Notes under the pieces: generated by a model
Told to the model about the DNA's origin: nothing
Database searches by the model: none
Seen by the model: the letters and a program-made list of their open reading frames with translations, nothing else
Program-made: the position numbers and the translations under genes
Source of the DNA: Paracoccaceae bacterium
GTDB lineage: Bacteria > Pseudomonadota > Alphaproteobacteria > Rhodobacterales > Rhodobacteraceae
Reading direction: 5' to 3'
Assembly: GCA_003332035.1 (NCBI GenBank)
Contig: QOQI01000001.1
Location: forward strand, 1 to 64,000
Length of the DNA stretch: 64,000 nt
In this document: positions 36,377 to 44,494 of the stretch, one piece after another
Layout of the letters: the number at the start of each line of letters is the position of its first letter
Position numbering within the stretch: the first letter of the stretch is position 1

Positions 36377-37060
36377 ATGAGCTTTGATCGTTCAATAAAA
36401 ATAGCACCGTCTATTCTTTCAGCAGATTTTGCAAATTTTGGTAAAGAAATTGAAGCCGTGGAAAGCCAAGGCGCAGACTGGATCCATGTTGACGTAATGG
36501 ACGGGCATTTTGTACCTAATATAACTTTTGGTCCGCCACTTTGCAGTGCTATCCGTTCACATATAAAGACAATAATGGACGTACATTTGATGATTGAAAA
36601 TGTTGATGATTATATCACGACTTTTGCTAACACAGGCGCAGATATAATAACGGCCCATATTGAAGCTGGAAACCATTCACATAGAACCATGCAAGCTATA
36701 CGTGCTTCTGGATGTAAAGCAGGAATAGCCCTAAACCCGTCCACTCCTGCGGAAAGTATAGAATACCTATTGGATGAAATTGATTTAATTTGTGTTATGA
36801 CAGTTAACCCTGGCTTTGGGGGCCAAAAATTCATTCACTCACAACTAACAAAAATACAAACTCTTAGAGAAATGATAGCAGATCGACCAATCCACTTGGA
36901 AATTGACGGAGGCATAACCACTGACACCGCTCCTCTTTGTGCTCGGGCGGGTGCAAACATACTTGTTGCTGGATCTTCTGTATTTAAAAATGGGTCTGTA
37001 TTAGATCCTGATCCATATGGGGTAAACTTAAAATCTATCAGGGTAGCGTGTGAGGTTTAA
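36377..37060 (+). CDS. rpe: Ribulose-phosphate 3-epimerase
   Basis: Rpe interconverts ribulose 5-phosphate and xylulose 5-phosphate. From the ATG at 36377 (GAGG eight bases upstream) it has 227 residues. Motifs are IAPSILSADFANFG, WIHVDVMDGHFVPNITFGP, MDVHLMIENVDDYI, MTVNPGFGGQKFI and LEIDGGI, matching the metal and phosphate sites of the family. The 11-codon upstream extension from 36344 is not conserved. It is convergent with the CoxG-like gene with 1 bp between stops. Confidence 0.96.
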   Translation: MSFDRSIKIAPSILSADFANFGKEIEAVESQGADWIHVDVMDGHFVPNITFGPPLCSAIRSHIKTIMDVHLMIENVDDYITTFANTGADIITAHIEAGNHSHRTMQAIRASGCKAGIALNPSTPAESIEYLLDEIDLICVMTVNPGFGGQKFIHSQLTKIQTLREMIADRPIHLEIDGGITTDTAPLCARAGANILVAGSSVFKNGSVLDPDPYGVNLKSIRVACEV

Positions 37061-37061
37061 T

Positions 37062-37559
37062 TTATTTGTTGAACCAACCTTTTTTTTCTTTTTCAGGTAG
37101 AGCTTTTCCTTCAACCGTAGCTTTAAAGTTTTCAAAAAATTGATCAGCCATTTTTTTGGCAAAACCATCTATTATTCTACTTCCTAATTGAGCAAGTTTT
37201 CCACCAACCTTTGCGTTTACCGAATAAGATAAGGTAGTGGTGGTGTTATCTTCAGATGTGTTATCTTCAGATAAAATGACGGTCGCTTCTCCTTTAGCAA
37301 AACCTGCTGCGCCTCCTTTTCCCTCTCCACTCAGTCTTAAACTTTCTTCTGATAAAACATCTAAAAGCAAAACCTTCCCCTTAAAGGTTGCCTTAACTGG
37401 ACCTACTTTCTGAACGACTGTCGCTTCAAACCCATCTTGTGGGTTTCCTGTCATTTGTTGGCACCCCGGAATGCACTGTGACAATACCTCTGGTGACATT
37501 AAAGCGCTCCAAACAATATTCTTTTTTGATTTTATAATTTTATTTTCTGTCAGTTCCAT
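37062..37559 (-). CDS. CoxG-like SRPBCC protein
   Basis: From the ATG at 37559 the protein has 165 residues of the carbon monoxide dehydrogenase subunit G (CoxG) family: SPEVLSQCIPGCQQM, VGPVKATFKGKVLLLD, GAAGFAKGEATVIL and VNAKVGGKLAQLGSRIIDGFAKKMADQFFENF. CoxG proteins have a START-like lipid-binding fold and help anchor or mature molybdenum hydroxylases. No cox genes are nearby, so its partner could be another molybdoenzyme. The start is a choice between two ATGs four codons apart. Confidence 0.85.
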   Translation of the reverse strand: MELTENKIIKSKKNIVWSALMSPEVLSQCIPGCQQMTGNPQDGFEATVVQKVGPVKATFKGKVLLLDVLSEESLRLSGEGKGGAAGFAKGEATVILSEDNTSEDNTTTTLSYSVNAKVGGKLAQLGSRIIDGFAKKMADQFFENFKATVEGKALPEKEKKGWFNK

Positions 37560-37610
37560 TAACGCATCCAAAGTTTGATATTATAATGTCTAATGTTCTA
37601 GTTTATTTGG

Positions 37611-38180
37611 CTAAACTCTTCGTTTTTTCCTTAGATATACATAAAAAGCTCCACCGCCACCATGTTTAACGTGAGCGTTTGTGATCTGAAGAATCTTGCT
37701 TGATAGAGGCTCCATAGCAAGCCAATTAGGGACGGTAGCTTTTAAAACACCCCTCCTTTTGGGTATTACATCATAGTCTTCAGTATTTCTTCCCTTGCCA
37801 GTTATTATTAGGATAAGTCTTAAACCCTTACCATGGGCGTCCAGAACAAATTTTGTTAAGGTGGGGTGCGCTTGAGATAAATTTAGACCATGTAAGTCTA
37901 ACTTTGCTTCTGGTCTTATTTTTCCCTGTCGCATTTTAGTATGAAGTTTAGAATCCATGCTCGAGACAGGTAAAGATTGCGCCTTATCTACATGTGAAAG
38001 GGTTTCTTTACCCCCAAGGGAATATTTTTCGTGATCGTTAAAATTTATAGGGTTTATTCGTTTCTTTTTCTCAGGTTTTGTCTCCTGAGTTTTCTGATCT
38101 TGATGTTGCAGTGGCTTAGTCGACTTAGAAAATTCTTTCCATAACTCTTTTTCATCATCGCTTAGGTCGCGCTTTTTCAT
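37611..38180 (-). CDS. Smr domain protein
   Basis: The 189-residue protein has a basic, low-complexity N-terminal half and a C-terminal Smr (MutS2-related) domain with KLDLHGLNLSQAHPTLTKFVLDAHGKGLRLILIITGKG and a HGGGGAFYVYLRKKR end. Smr domains are nucleases or RNA-binding modules acting in ribosome rescue and mRNA cleavage. In many alphaproteobacteria such a gene lies near the Tim44-like and FxsA genes, as here. A TTG five codons earlier is a possible alternative start. Confidence 0.85.
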   Translation of the reverse strand: MKKRDLSDDEKELWKEFSKSTKPLQHQDQKTQETKPEKKKRINPINFNDHEKYSLGGKETLSHVDKAQSLPVSSMDSKLHTKMRQGKIRPEAKLDLHGLNLSQAHPTLTKFVLDAHGKGLRLILIITGKGRNTEDYDVIPKRRGVLKATVPNWLAMEPLSSKILQITNAHVKHGGGGAFYVYLRKKRRV

Positions 38181-38229
38181 ATCTTTCCCACCCAATATTT
38201 GGGTAAAACATTTAATTAATATTTATGCG

Positions 38230-38883
38230 TTATTCACCGGTGGCAACTAATAGCCAATTTGGATCTGAGGATTGGATATCTTTAGAAAACGTCCAAGTGT
38301 CTTTTTGTCTTTTGATTTGCTTTGAATCACCCTCAACTATTTCCCCAGAAGAGTTTTTCACAACTGAAGTCATTTCTCCAATAAAAGAGACAGCTATCTC
38401 TGCCGTATTTGTCTTCGAATTATAGCTTGCATCTACCAATTTCATCTCTCTAACACCAATAAATTCTGCTTCAATTGTCAAACCTTGTGAAATTCGCTGT
38501 TCTACTACTGAGTCAAAAGCTTCAGCAACCTCTTCACTCAAAATCTCCCTTATGTCGTCAATTTCATTTTTTTCGAATGACATAAGGATCCACTCATAAG
38601 CAGACCGAGCACCTGACAAAAATTCATTTACCGTAAAAGTTTCGTCTTTTTCTTTTATTGTTTTCAGAGCCTTTGCAGATTTAGAATTTTTTTCAACGTT
38701 ATCTGTAATGTCTTTATCTTCACCACCATCTATAACCTTGAAGTCTCGCTTAGGTGCCTCATTTTTTGGCTGCATACGTGGTTTTTCAAACCCTTCCCGA
38801 GTTCCAAGAACACTTCTAAGTCTCAAAAATAAAAACACGGCTATTCCAGCCAGGATGATTAATTCTATTAGCGCAGGATTCAT
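38230..38883 (-). CDS. Tim44-like membrane-anchored protein
   Basis: The 217-residue protein starts with a single transmembrane segment (LIELIILAGIAVFLFLRLRSVLG, residues ~5-27), followed by a charged linker and a Tim44/TimA-like domain from about residue 80 (VNEFLSGARSAYEWILMSFEKNEIDDIREILSEEVAEAF). The C-terminal half has the curved-sheet pattern of the Tim44 lipid-binding domain. In bacteria these proteins are membrane-associated with an undefined role. GAGG five bases before the ATG at 38883 supports this start. It is divergent from fxsA. Confidence 0.85.
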   Translation of the reverse strand: MNPALIELIILAGIAVFLFLRLRSVLGTREGFEKPRMQPKNEAPKRDFKVIDGGEDKDITDNVEKNSKSAKALKTIKEKDETFTVNEFLSGARSAYEWILMSFEKNEIDDIREILSEEVAEAFDSVVEQRISQGLTIEAEFIGVREMKLVDASYNSKTNTAEIAVSFIGEMTSVVKNSSGEIVEGDSKQIKRQKDTWTFSKDIQSSDPNWLLVATGE

Positions 38884-38984
38884 TTTAGCCTCAATCAAAG
38901 AATAGGTAGAAATTATCTATCTCATTATCTATGTAGGTGCAAAGGCCCAACAAGTCCACTACCCGATAAATTGGAGATCAAAAT

Positions 38985-39470
38985 ATGTGGTTGTTATTGC
39001 TATTTATCCTAATACCACTTTTGGAGATTTGGCTGTTCATAATGCTGGGTGGTTTCATCGGTGTTTATCCCACTCTTTTTATTATTTTACTGACTGCAAT
39101 TTTGGGTACATTTTTAGTTAAAACACAAGGTATTAACGTTTTAAAAGAAATTCAGAGTAAATTTAATGAATTAGAAAACCCCACAGAGCCAATAGTACAC
39201 GGTGCAATGATTTTATTTGCTGGTGCTTTACTTTTAACACCTGGGTTTTTTACCGATACTATTGGATTTTTACTATTATTACCAAAGATTAGAAAAGCTG
39301 CATTTTTCTGGCTAAAAAACAAAGTAAATTTTGTGAAATACTCATCTTCTGGGAAAGGTGGAGGTGAGAAAAGTAAATTTTCAGATATAGAAGTTACAGA
39401 CTACAAAGAAGTAGAACCAGAAGAAAAATCACCATGGACCAATAATAGTAAAACGCATAAAAGTGATTAA
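38985..39470 (+). CDS. fxsA: FxsA family membrane protein
   Basis: FxsA is a small inner-membrane protein known in E. coli for relieving phage T7 exclusion by F. The 161-residue protein has hydrophobic spans at ~1-20, ~24-45 and ~75-95 with LLFILIPLLEIWLFIMLGGFIG and GALLLTPGFFTDTIGFLLLLP, the family signature. A charged cytoplasmic tail of ~50 residues follows. GGAG nine bases before the ATG supports the start. It sits before secB, as in many alphaproteobacteria. Confidence 0.9.
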   Translation: MWLLLLFILIPLLEIWLFIMLGGFIGVYPTLFIILLTAILGTFLVKTQGINVLKEIQSKFNELENPTEPIVHGAMILFAGALLLTPGFFTDTIGFLLLLPKIRKAAFFWLKNKVNFVKYSSSGKGGGEKSKFSDIEVTDYKEVEPEEKSPWTNNSKTHKSD

Positions 39471-39508
39471 ATTAATCGATTATATCAAAAAGCAGTCAGG
39501 AGTTATAA

Positions 39509-40003
39509 ATGGCAGAACAAAAACAGTCAATTCAGCCAAATACAAAGGTTTTGGCCCAGTTTATTAGAGATCTGTCATTTGAAAATATTTTAGCTCAAAA
39601 AGGGCTAGATACGAATACGCCCCCCGATATCAAAGTTAAGGTTAACCTGGATGCAAAAAAAAGGAAATCTGAAAACCAATATGAAGTTCTAATAAAACTG
39701 TCTGTTGTCTCTTCAGCTAAAACAGAAAACTCTTCAGAAAGTGAAAATTCAAAGCTATTTATATTAGAAATAGAATATGGTGGTATATTTGAAGTAACTG
39801 GCGTTCCGGAAGATCAAATCCACCCATACTTAATGATCGAGTGCCCAAGGATTTTATTTCCATATCTAAGACGTATAGTGGGCGATGTGACCCGTGATGG
39901 TGGTTTTCCACCCTTAAACCTTGAACAAATTAATTTTTTAGCTTTATACCAAAACGAAATAGCACGGCGTCAAGCAGAAGCGGAGAAAGCTACTAAAAAT
40001 TAG
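39509..40003 (+). CDS. secB: Protein-export chaperone SecB
   Basis: SecB keeps preproteins unfolded and delivers them to SecA. The 164-residue protein has VLAQFIRDLSFENI at the N-terminus and IECPRILFPYLRRIVGDVTRDGGFPPLNLEQINFLALY near the C-terminus, the most conserved SecB region. Length and acidic character fit. AGGAG eight bases before the ATG supports the start. The stop overlaps the convergent dnaQ stop by 4 bp. Confidence 0.96.
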   Translation: MAEQKQSIQPNTKVLAQFIRDLSFENILAQKGLDTNTPPDIKVKVNLDAKKRKSENQYEVLIKLSVVSSAKTENSSESENSKLFILEIEYGGIFEVTGVPEDQIHPYLMIECPRILFPYLRRIVGDVTRDGGFPPLNLEQINFLALYQNEIARRQAEAEKATKN

Positions 40004-40698
40004 CGTTTTATAATCAATTTATTCCAAATAGCCATTTCCCCAAGTTTTTGTACAAATTCTGTATGAGCCTCTTCCTCTTCAATGGTTAAACGCGGCTTTA
40101 ATGGATTAGCCCGCTTAAATACTTGTCTTTCTACATCGAATTTTCTTTCACCGGTGTTGTGTGAATCAGATAGCCCAAAATCTGGTTGACGACCCCCAAT
40201 AAGCTCCAAATAAACCTCTGCTAAGATTTCTGAATCTAATAAGGCTCCATGCAATGTTCTTGCAGAATTATCGATATTAAAACGCCTGCACAATGCATCT
40301 AATGAAGCAGGTGACCCTGGAAATTTTTTTCGTGCGATCGCCAGAGTATCTATAGCCATGTCAGCTGGTAGTCTTTTTTTGTCAGCTAACGCCAATTCTG
40401 CATTTATAAATTTCATATCAAATGAAGCATTGTGTATTATAAGCTTTGATCCATTTATAAACGTTAAGAAGTCTTCTGCAATTTTAGAAAATACAGGCTT
40501 ATCTTTTAGAAACTCCTCGGTCAAACCGTGAACGGCCTGCGCTTCTTCAGGCATATTACGCTCAGGGTTCAAATATTTATGAAATGTCTTGCCTGTAGGA
40601 AGGTGGTTCCAAAGTTCAACGGCTCCTATTTCCACTATTCTATCACCAGATACGGGATCGAGTCCTGTAGTCTCTGTATCTAAAACTATTTCACGCAC
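40000..40698 (-). CDS. dnaQ: DNA polymerase III epsilon subunit (3'-5' exonuclease)
   Basis: DnaQ proofreads for the replicative polymerase. The 232-residue protein has exonuclease motif I VLDTETTGLDP, motif II FIIHNASFDMKFIN-type (here LIIHNASFDMKFI) and motif III LHGALLDSEILAEVYLEL with the DEDDh histidine. It overlaps coaE by 8 bp, and together with aroE and maf it forms the conserved maf-aroE-coaE-dnaQ run found beside alphaproteobacterial origins. Confidence 0.95.
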   Translation of the reverse strand: MREIVLDTETTGLDPVSGDRIVEIGAVELWNHLPTGKTFHKYLNPERNMPEEAQAVHGLTEEFLKDKPVFSKIAEDFLTFINGSKLIIHNASFDMKFINAELALADKKRLPADMAIDTLAIARKKFPGSPASLDALCRRFNIDNSARTLHGALLDSEILAEVYLELIGGRQPDFGLSDSHNTGERKFDVERQVFKRANPLKPRLTIEEEEAHTEFVQKLGEMAIWNKLIIKR

Positions 40699-41281
40699 TT
40701 AGATAACCTTCTATTTGTTTAATTATATTTACAACTTGTTTTTCAGTATCTTTTTCATTGTACGTTTCTATGACAAAATCTGATAACCTGCATTTTTCTT
40801 CTATTGGCATCTGTTGTTTTATAATTTTTTCTATTTGGTCTTCTGCCATAGATCTTCGTGACCTTATTCTATCCATTTGTATAGCCTTAGAAACGAATAC
40901 ACACGCTACTTTATCCATGATTTTGTTAGAACCCGTCTCAAACAACAACGGTATGTCGAACACATTGATCTTAAATTTTGTTTTTTCTATAAATTTTTCC
41001 CTATCTGCCGATACCAAAGGGTGAACAATATTTTCTAATAGCGTTATTTGATCAAAATTTTTGCTTAAATATTTTTTTAGCTCCATCCTATTTACCGAGC
41101 CATCTGTTGTAGCTTTTGGAAAATGCTTAGCTATTGGTTTTACAGCGTCGCCACCTTTTCCATAGAGTCTGTGAACAGCTTTATCAGCATCCCACACCCC
41201 GCAATTGTATTTTGCAAACAGAACAGCAGTGCTTGTTTTACCCATACCCATTGATCCTGTCAGACCAAGTTTGAATTTCAT
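40691..41281 (-). CDS. coaE: Dephospho-CoA kinase
   Basis: CoaE phosphorylates dephospho-CoA in the last step of CoA synthesis. The 196-residue protein has the P-loop LGLTGSMGMGKTSTAVLF, an adenylate-kinase-like ADKAVHRLY segment, NIVHPLV, FDIPLLFETG and RIRSRRSMAEDQI. It overlaps aroE by 4 bp (ATGA type) and dnaQ by 8 bp, so the genes are translationally coupled. Confidence 0.95.
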   Translation of the reverse strand: MKFKLGLTGSMGMGKTSTAVLFAKYNCGVWDADKAVHRLYGKGGDAVKPIAKHFPKATTDGSVNRMELKKYLSKNFDQITLLENIVHPLVSADREKFIEKTKFKINVFDIPLLFETGSNKIMDKVACVFVSKAIQMDRIRSRRSMAEDQIEKIIKQQMPIEEKCRLSDFVIETYNEKDTEKQVVNIIKQIEGYLSA

Positions 41282-42111
41282 TTTAACAATATCTTTCTGA
41301 GCTCTTCAGTAACTAAAGGTGTTTGGTCAAACCACGCTTCAAAACCTGGTATCCCTTGGTGAATTAACATACCCAGCCCATCAACAGTTCTGGACCCCCT
41401 ACTCTTTGCCATTTTTAACAAGTTTGTTTCTATAGGCGTATATACTAAATCCGAGACGAGAGCTTCTTTTGGTATAAATTTTGGGTTTACAGGAATAAAT
41501 GTTTTGCCGTTCATTCCCAGTGAGGTTGTATTTATAATATTACTACTAGACACTACTATATCATTTAGGTGCTCCCAGGGCTCGACGGTAATCTTGTTAT
41601 TGTAATCTCTCTTTAACACTTCTGCTTTTTCTATAGTCCTATTTAAAACTATTATTTTTTCTGAGCCTTCTGATAGTAATGCCGCTATGACGGCTCTACT
41701 TGCTCCTCCTGCTCCTAATACTACTGACGTTCCTTTTTTTGGATTCCAGCTCGGATATTTACATCGTATGTTATTTAGAAAACCGAAAGCGTCTGTGTTA
41801 TCAGCATATATTTCTTTTTCCTTTGTAAATATTAAAGTATTTGCTGCGCCTATGTATTTAGCGATACTTGAGCTTTCATCTGCTATCTTAAGGGCTGATA
41901 CCTTATGAGGTATAGTAACATTAACTCCAGAAAAACCCATATCCATTAGTGAGCGTATCGTTCTTTCGAAATCTTCTACTTCAACTTTTATTGGTATGTA
42001 ATAACCGTTTATGTTTCTTTGCTTTAACCAATAGTTATGCATTCTAGGTGATTTTGAATGTGATATTGGGTTACCTAGAACAGCTGCTAAAAGTGGTCTT
42101 ACCTCACCCAT
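41278..42111 (-). CDS. aroE: Shikimate dehydrogenase
   Basis: AroE reduces 3-dehydroshikimate to shikimate with NADPH. The 277-residue protein has the substrate-binding LGNPISHSKSPRMHNYW, VNVTIPHKVSAL and DNTDAFGFLNN, then the Rossmann VVLGAGGASRAVIAAL with VLNRT. It overlaps maf by 8 bp and coaE by 4 bp. The pathway is completed elsewhere, though aroC is also in this window. Confidence 0.95.
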   Translation of the reverse strand: MGEVRPLLAAVLGNPISHSKSPRMHNYWLKQRNINGYYIPIKVEVEDFERTIRSLMDMGFSGVNVTIPHKVSALKIADESSSIAKYIGAANTLIFTKEKEIYADNTDAFGFLNNIRCKYPSWNPKKGTSVVLGAGGASRAVIAALLSEGSEKIIVLNRTIEKAEVLKRDYNNKITVEPWEHLNDIVVSSSNIINTTSLGMNGKTFIPVNPKFIPKEALVSDLVYTPIETNLLKMAKSRGSRTVDGLGMLIHQGIPGFEAWFDQTPLVTEELRKILLK

Positions 42112-42715
42112 CTATTACACCTCGGATACACAGGAAATTTATAACTTCTAGTAACGGCAAACCTAAAACAGAGAAATGATCACCATTAATTCTTGTGAAC
42201 AAACGACAACCTTCTTCTTCTATTTTGTATCCACCCACACTGTTTTTAATACTATCCCAATTTCTATCTACATAGTCATAAATATACCGCTCGCTATTAT
42301 TTTTTAAAAATAGATCTGCTTTACCAACGAAGCGCCAAATGGGCCGAGCGTTTTCAAAAATAACCGCTGCAGAATATGCAGTATGCTTTTTTCCTGAAAT
42401 TTTCATTAACTGTTGGACAGCGATATTTTTAGAGGATGGTTTCTTCAGTATAAGGCCTTCGAATTCTAAGATCTGGTCACAACCTAATACCAAACTATCT
42501 GGGTTTTTTAAGGAAATCTTACTAGCCTTTAATTCTGCCAGTGCATCTGCTATGTCGCGGGGTGAATAATTTTCGTTCAATAAAGAAGTTTTTACAGCAT
42601 CCTCATCTATATTTGGCTTGACAGACAAGAAAGATATATTTGACTTTTCTAGTAATTCCTTTCTCACTTCAGAAGAAGATGCTAGTATAAGTTCTCCGTC
42701 CATTAATAAAACCAT
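42104..42715 (-). CDS. maf: Maf family nucleotide pyrophosphatase
   Basis: Maf proteins hydrolyse non-canonical or methylated nucleoside triphosphates. The 203-residue protein has the ELILASSSEVRKELLEKS N-terminus, the GCDQILEFEG core (with Q-x-L as in the YceF type) and VGGYKIEEEGCRLF. The ATG at 42715 and an in-frame ATG four codons on are both possible; neither has a clear Shine-Dalgarno. It is the first gene of the leftward maf-aroE-coaE-dnaQ run flanking the AT-rich putative origin. Confidence 0.9.
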   Translation of the reverse strand: MVLLMDGELILASSSEVRKELLEKSNISFLSVKPNIDEDAVKTSLLNENYSPRDIADALAELKASKISLKNPDSLVLGCDQILEFEGLILKKPSSKNIAVQQLMKISGKKHTAYSAAVIFENARPIWRFVGKADLFLKNNSERYIYDYVDRNWDSIKNSVGGYKIEEEGCRLFTRINGDHFSVLGLPLLEVINFLCIRGVIDG

Positions 42716-42724
42716 GTATGTTTT

Positions 42725-42733
42725 TGTGGATAA
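42725..42733 (-). promoter_or_regulatory. DnaA box, perfect consensus
   Basis: Read on the minus strand this is TTATCCACA, the high-affinity DnaA box. It lies 10 bp upstream of the annotated maf start, at the left edge of the AT-rich gap. Confidence 0.7.
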
Positions 42734-42793
42734 GATATGTTCTGTTTCATTGGGTTTATTAGCACAATAATTTTTTTTCGATATTTTAATTAT

Positions 42794-42802
42794 TTATTCA
42801 CT
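42794..42802 (+). promoter_or_regulatory. DnaA box-like site, one mismatch
   Basis: TTATTCACT differs from TTATNCACA only at the last base. It lies inside the AT-rich candidate origin, 60 bp from the perfect box. Confidence 0.45.
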
Positions 42803-42941
42803 TTGGAGTAAATAACTTACTTTTTATCCTCTGTGATTATCTATTTAAATAAAAACCCACAATCTGTTAGTTAAAGTTTTTTTCTTATATTTTTTAGTTA
42901 CTTATTAATAATATTTTTTGGGATAAAATGTTGGTTAAATT

Positions 42942-42950
42942 TAATCCACA
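42942..42950 (+). promoter_or_regulatory. DnaA box-like site, one mismatch
   Basis: TAATCCACA differs from TTATCCACA at the second base only. It is embedded in the most AT-rich part of the gap, next to long A/T runs that could serve as the unwinding element. Confidence 0.45.
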
Positions 42951-43208
42951 TTTTCTTATTCTCTACTACATCAACTACTTTTTAAATAAATATTTTTTTA
43001 TTACGTGGTTTTTATTTTTTTGTTCAAAATAACTAATTTTTGTTTTTTATTGAACAGAGAAGGGTTTGATTATCTTAATCGCCTGGAAAAAATGTAGGTA
43101 CTTATTAAAATCTAAACAAGTTGACTCAAATTGGTACTCAGTGTACCGAAAGTTCACGGCGCTCTTCTGTGTCGAATTTCAATTTTTTATTAACTAGCAG
43201 GTATCTGT

Positions 43209-44480
43209 ATGACTCCTACTCGCCTAAATCTATCTGATTTAAAAGTTAAGAGCCCTAAAGATCTTCTTTCTATGGCGGAAGATCTGGAAATAGAAAATGC
43301 TTCGACTATGCGGAAGGGTGAAATTATGTTTCAGATCTTACGCGAAAGAGCAGATGAAGGTTGGGAAATCGCTGGCGATGGTGTTCTTGAAGTATTACAA
43401 GACGGTTTTGGATTTTTAAGGTCACCAGAAGCTAATTATTTACCCGGTCCAGACGATATATACGTTTCGCCAGATATGATCAGAAAAAATTCACTACGAA
43501 CAGGTGATACCATAGTGGGTTTAATAAAGGCACCACAAGATAGTGAGCGATACTTTGCGTTGATAGAAGCCCACCAAATTAATTTTCAGGATCCTGATAA
43601 AGCAAAGCATAAAATAGCTTTTGATAATCTCACACCACTATATCCAGATGAGCGCCTTATTATGGAAATAGAAGATCCAACGGTTAAAGATAAATCAGCG
43701 CGGGTTATAGATCTAGTAGCACCCATTGGTAAGGGTCAACGATCACTTATTGTTGCACCACCTAGAACTGGTAAGACTGTCATTCTGCAAAATATAGCGC
43801 ATAGCATAGAGCAAAATCACCCAGAGTGTTATCTCATAGTTTTACTTATAGATGAGAGGCCAGAAGAAGTTACTGATATGCAGAGATCTGTAAAAGGAGA
43901 AGTGATTTCATCTACCTTTGACGAGCCAGCTACAAGGCATGTAGCAGTATCTGAAATGGTTATAGAAAAGGCAAAGCGACTTGTTGAGCATAAACGAGAT
44001 GTTGTTATTCTTTTGGACTCTATTACTCGTTTAGGAAGGGCCTTCAACACAGTAATACCTTCTTCAGGTAAAGTTTTAACAGGCGGAGTAGATGCAAATG
44101 CTCTCCAAAGACCAAAAAGGTTCTTTGGGGCAGCGCGGAATATAGAGGAAGGTGGCTCATTAACTATTATATCGACTGCATTGATTGATACAGGTAGTAG
44201 AATGGATGAGGTTATTTTTGAGGAATTTAAGGGAACAGGTAACAGTGAAATTGTTTTAGATAGGAAAATTGCTGATAAAAGAACATTCCCAGCAATAGAC
44301 ATATTAAAGTCAGGCACAAGAAAAGAAGAACTTCTTATAGATAAAGTTGATTTACAAAAAACGTTTGTGCTTCGACGTATTTTAAACCCAATGGGTACGA
44401 CAGACGGGATAGAATTTCTCTTAACCAAGTTAAAACAAACAAAGACAAATTCTGAGTTTTTTGATTCTATGAACACTTAA
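43209..44480 (+). CDS. rho: Transcription termination factor Rho
   Basis: Rho is the hexameric RNA helicase that ends transcription at unstructured transcripts. The 423-residue protein has an N-terminal helix bundle ([21 protein letters not shown]), the cold-shock RNA-binding domain around residues 55-120 ([17 protein letters not shown]) and the RecA-type ATPase core. Walker A is APPRTGKT at residues 183-190 and [15 protein letters not shown] is Walker B. Length matches the family. Its leader carries a small palindrome at 43133-43147. It heads the rightward run with mnmE 14 bp downstream. Confidence 0.97.
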   Translation: MTPTRLNLSDLKVKSPKDLLSMAEDLEIENASTMRKGEIMFQILRERADEGWEIAGDGVLEVLQDGFGFLRSPEANYLPGPDDIYVSPDMIRKNSLRTGDTIVGLIKAPQDSERYFALIEAHQINFQDPDKAKHKIAFDNLTPLYPDERLIMEIEDPTVKDKSARVIDLVAPIGKGQRSLIVAPPRTGKTVILQNIAHSIEQNHPECYLIVLLIDERPEEVTDMQRSVKGEVISSTFDEPATRHVAVSEMVIEKAKRLVEHKRDVVILLDSITRLGRAFNTVIPSSGKVLTGGVDANALQRPKRFFGAARNIEEGGSLTIISTALIDTGSRMDEVIFEEFKGTGNSEIVLDRKIADKRTFPAIDILKSGTRKEELLIDKVDLQKTFVLRRILNPMGTTDGIEFLLTKLKQTKTNSEFFDSMNT

Positions 44481-44494
44481 TCTGGGAACTTTTT

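Larger units (their letters stand above)
42716..43208. other. oriC: Candidate chromosomal replication origin (oriC)
   Basis: This 493-bp gap contains no gene and is visibly much richer in A+T than its surroundings, especially 42880-43060. It separates divergently transcribed conserved runs: maf-aroE-coaE-dnaQ leftwards and rho-mnmE-mnmG-rsmG-parA-parB rightwards. In Caulobacter the origin lies at this junction, between hemE beyond rho and the gene before maf. One perfect DnaA box and two one-mismatch boxes are present, and two parS sites are within 5 kb. hemE and the RP001-type gene are absent here. The right part also holds the rho leader and promoter. Confidence 0.7.

Noticed and set aside
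42716-43208. CtrA (TTAA-N7-TTAA) and IHF sites in the putative origin
   Set aside because: Several TTAA words occur, as expected in AT-rich DNA, but no pair with the right spacing and no IHF site with fewer than two mismatches was found.
43829-44476. 215-residue open frame on the strand opposite rho
   Set aside because: It lies entirely within the conserved rho ATPase domain, has low-complexity composition rich in Ser, Ile and Val, and no ribosome binding site. It is the mirror of rho codon usage.
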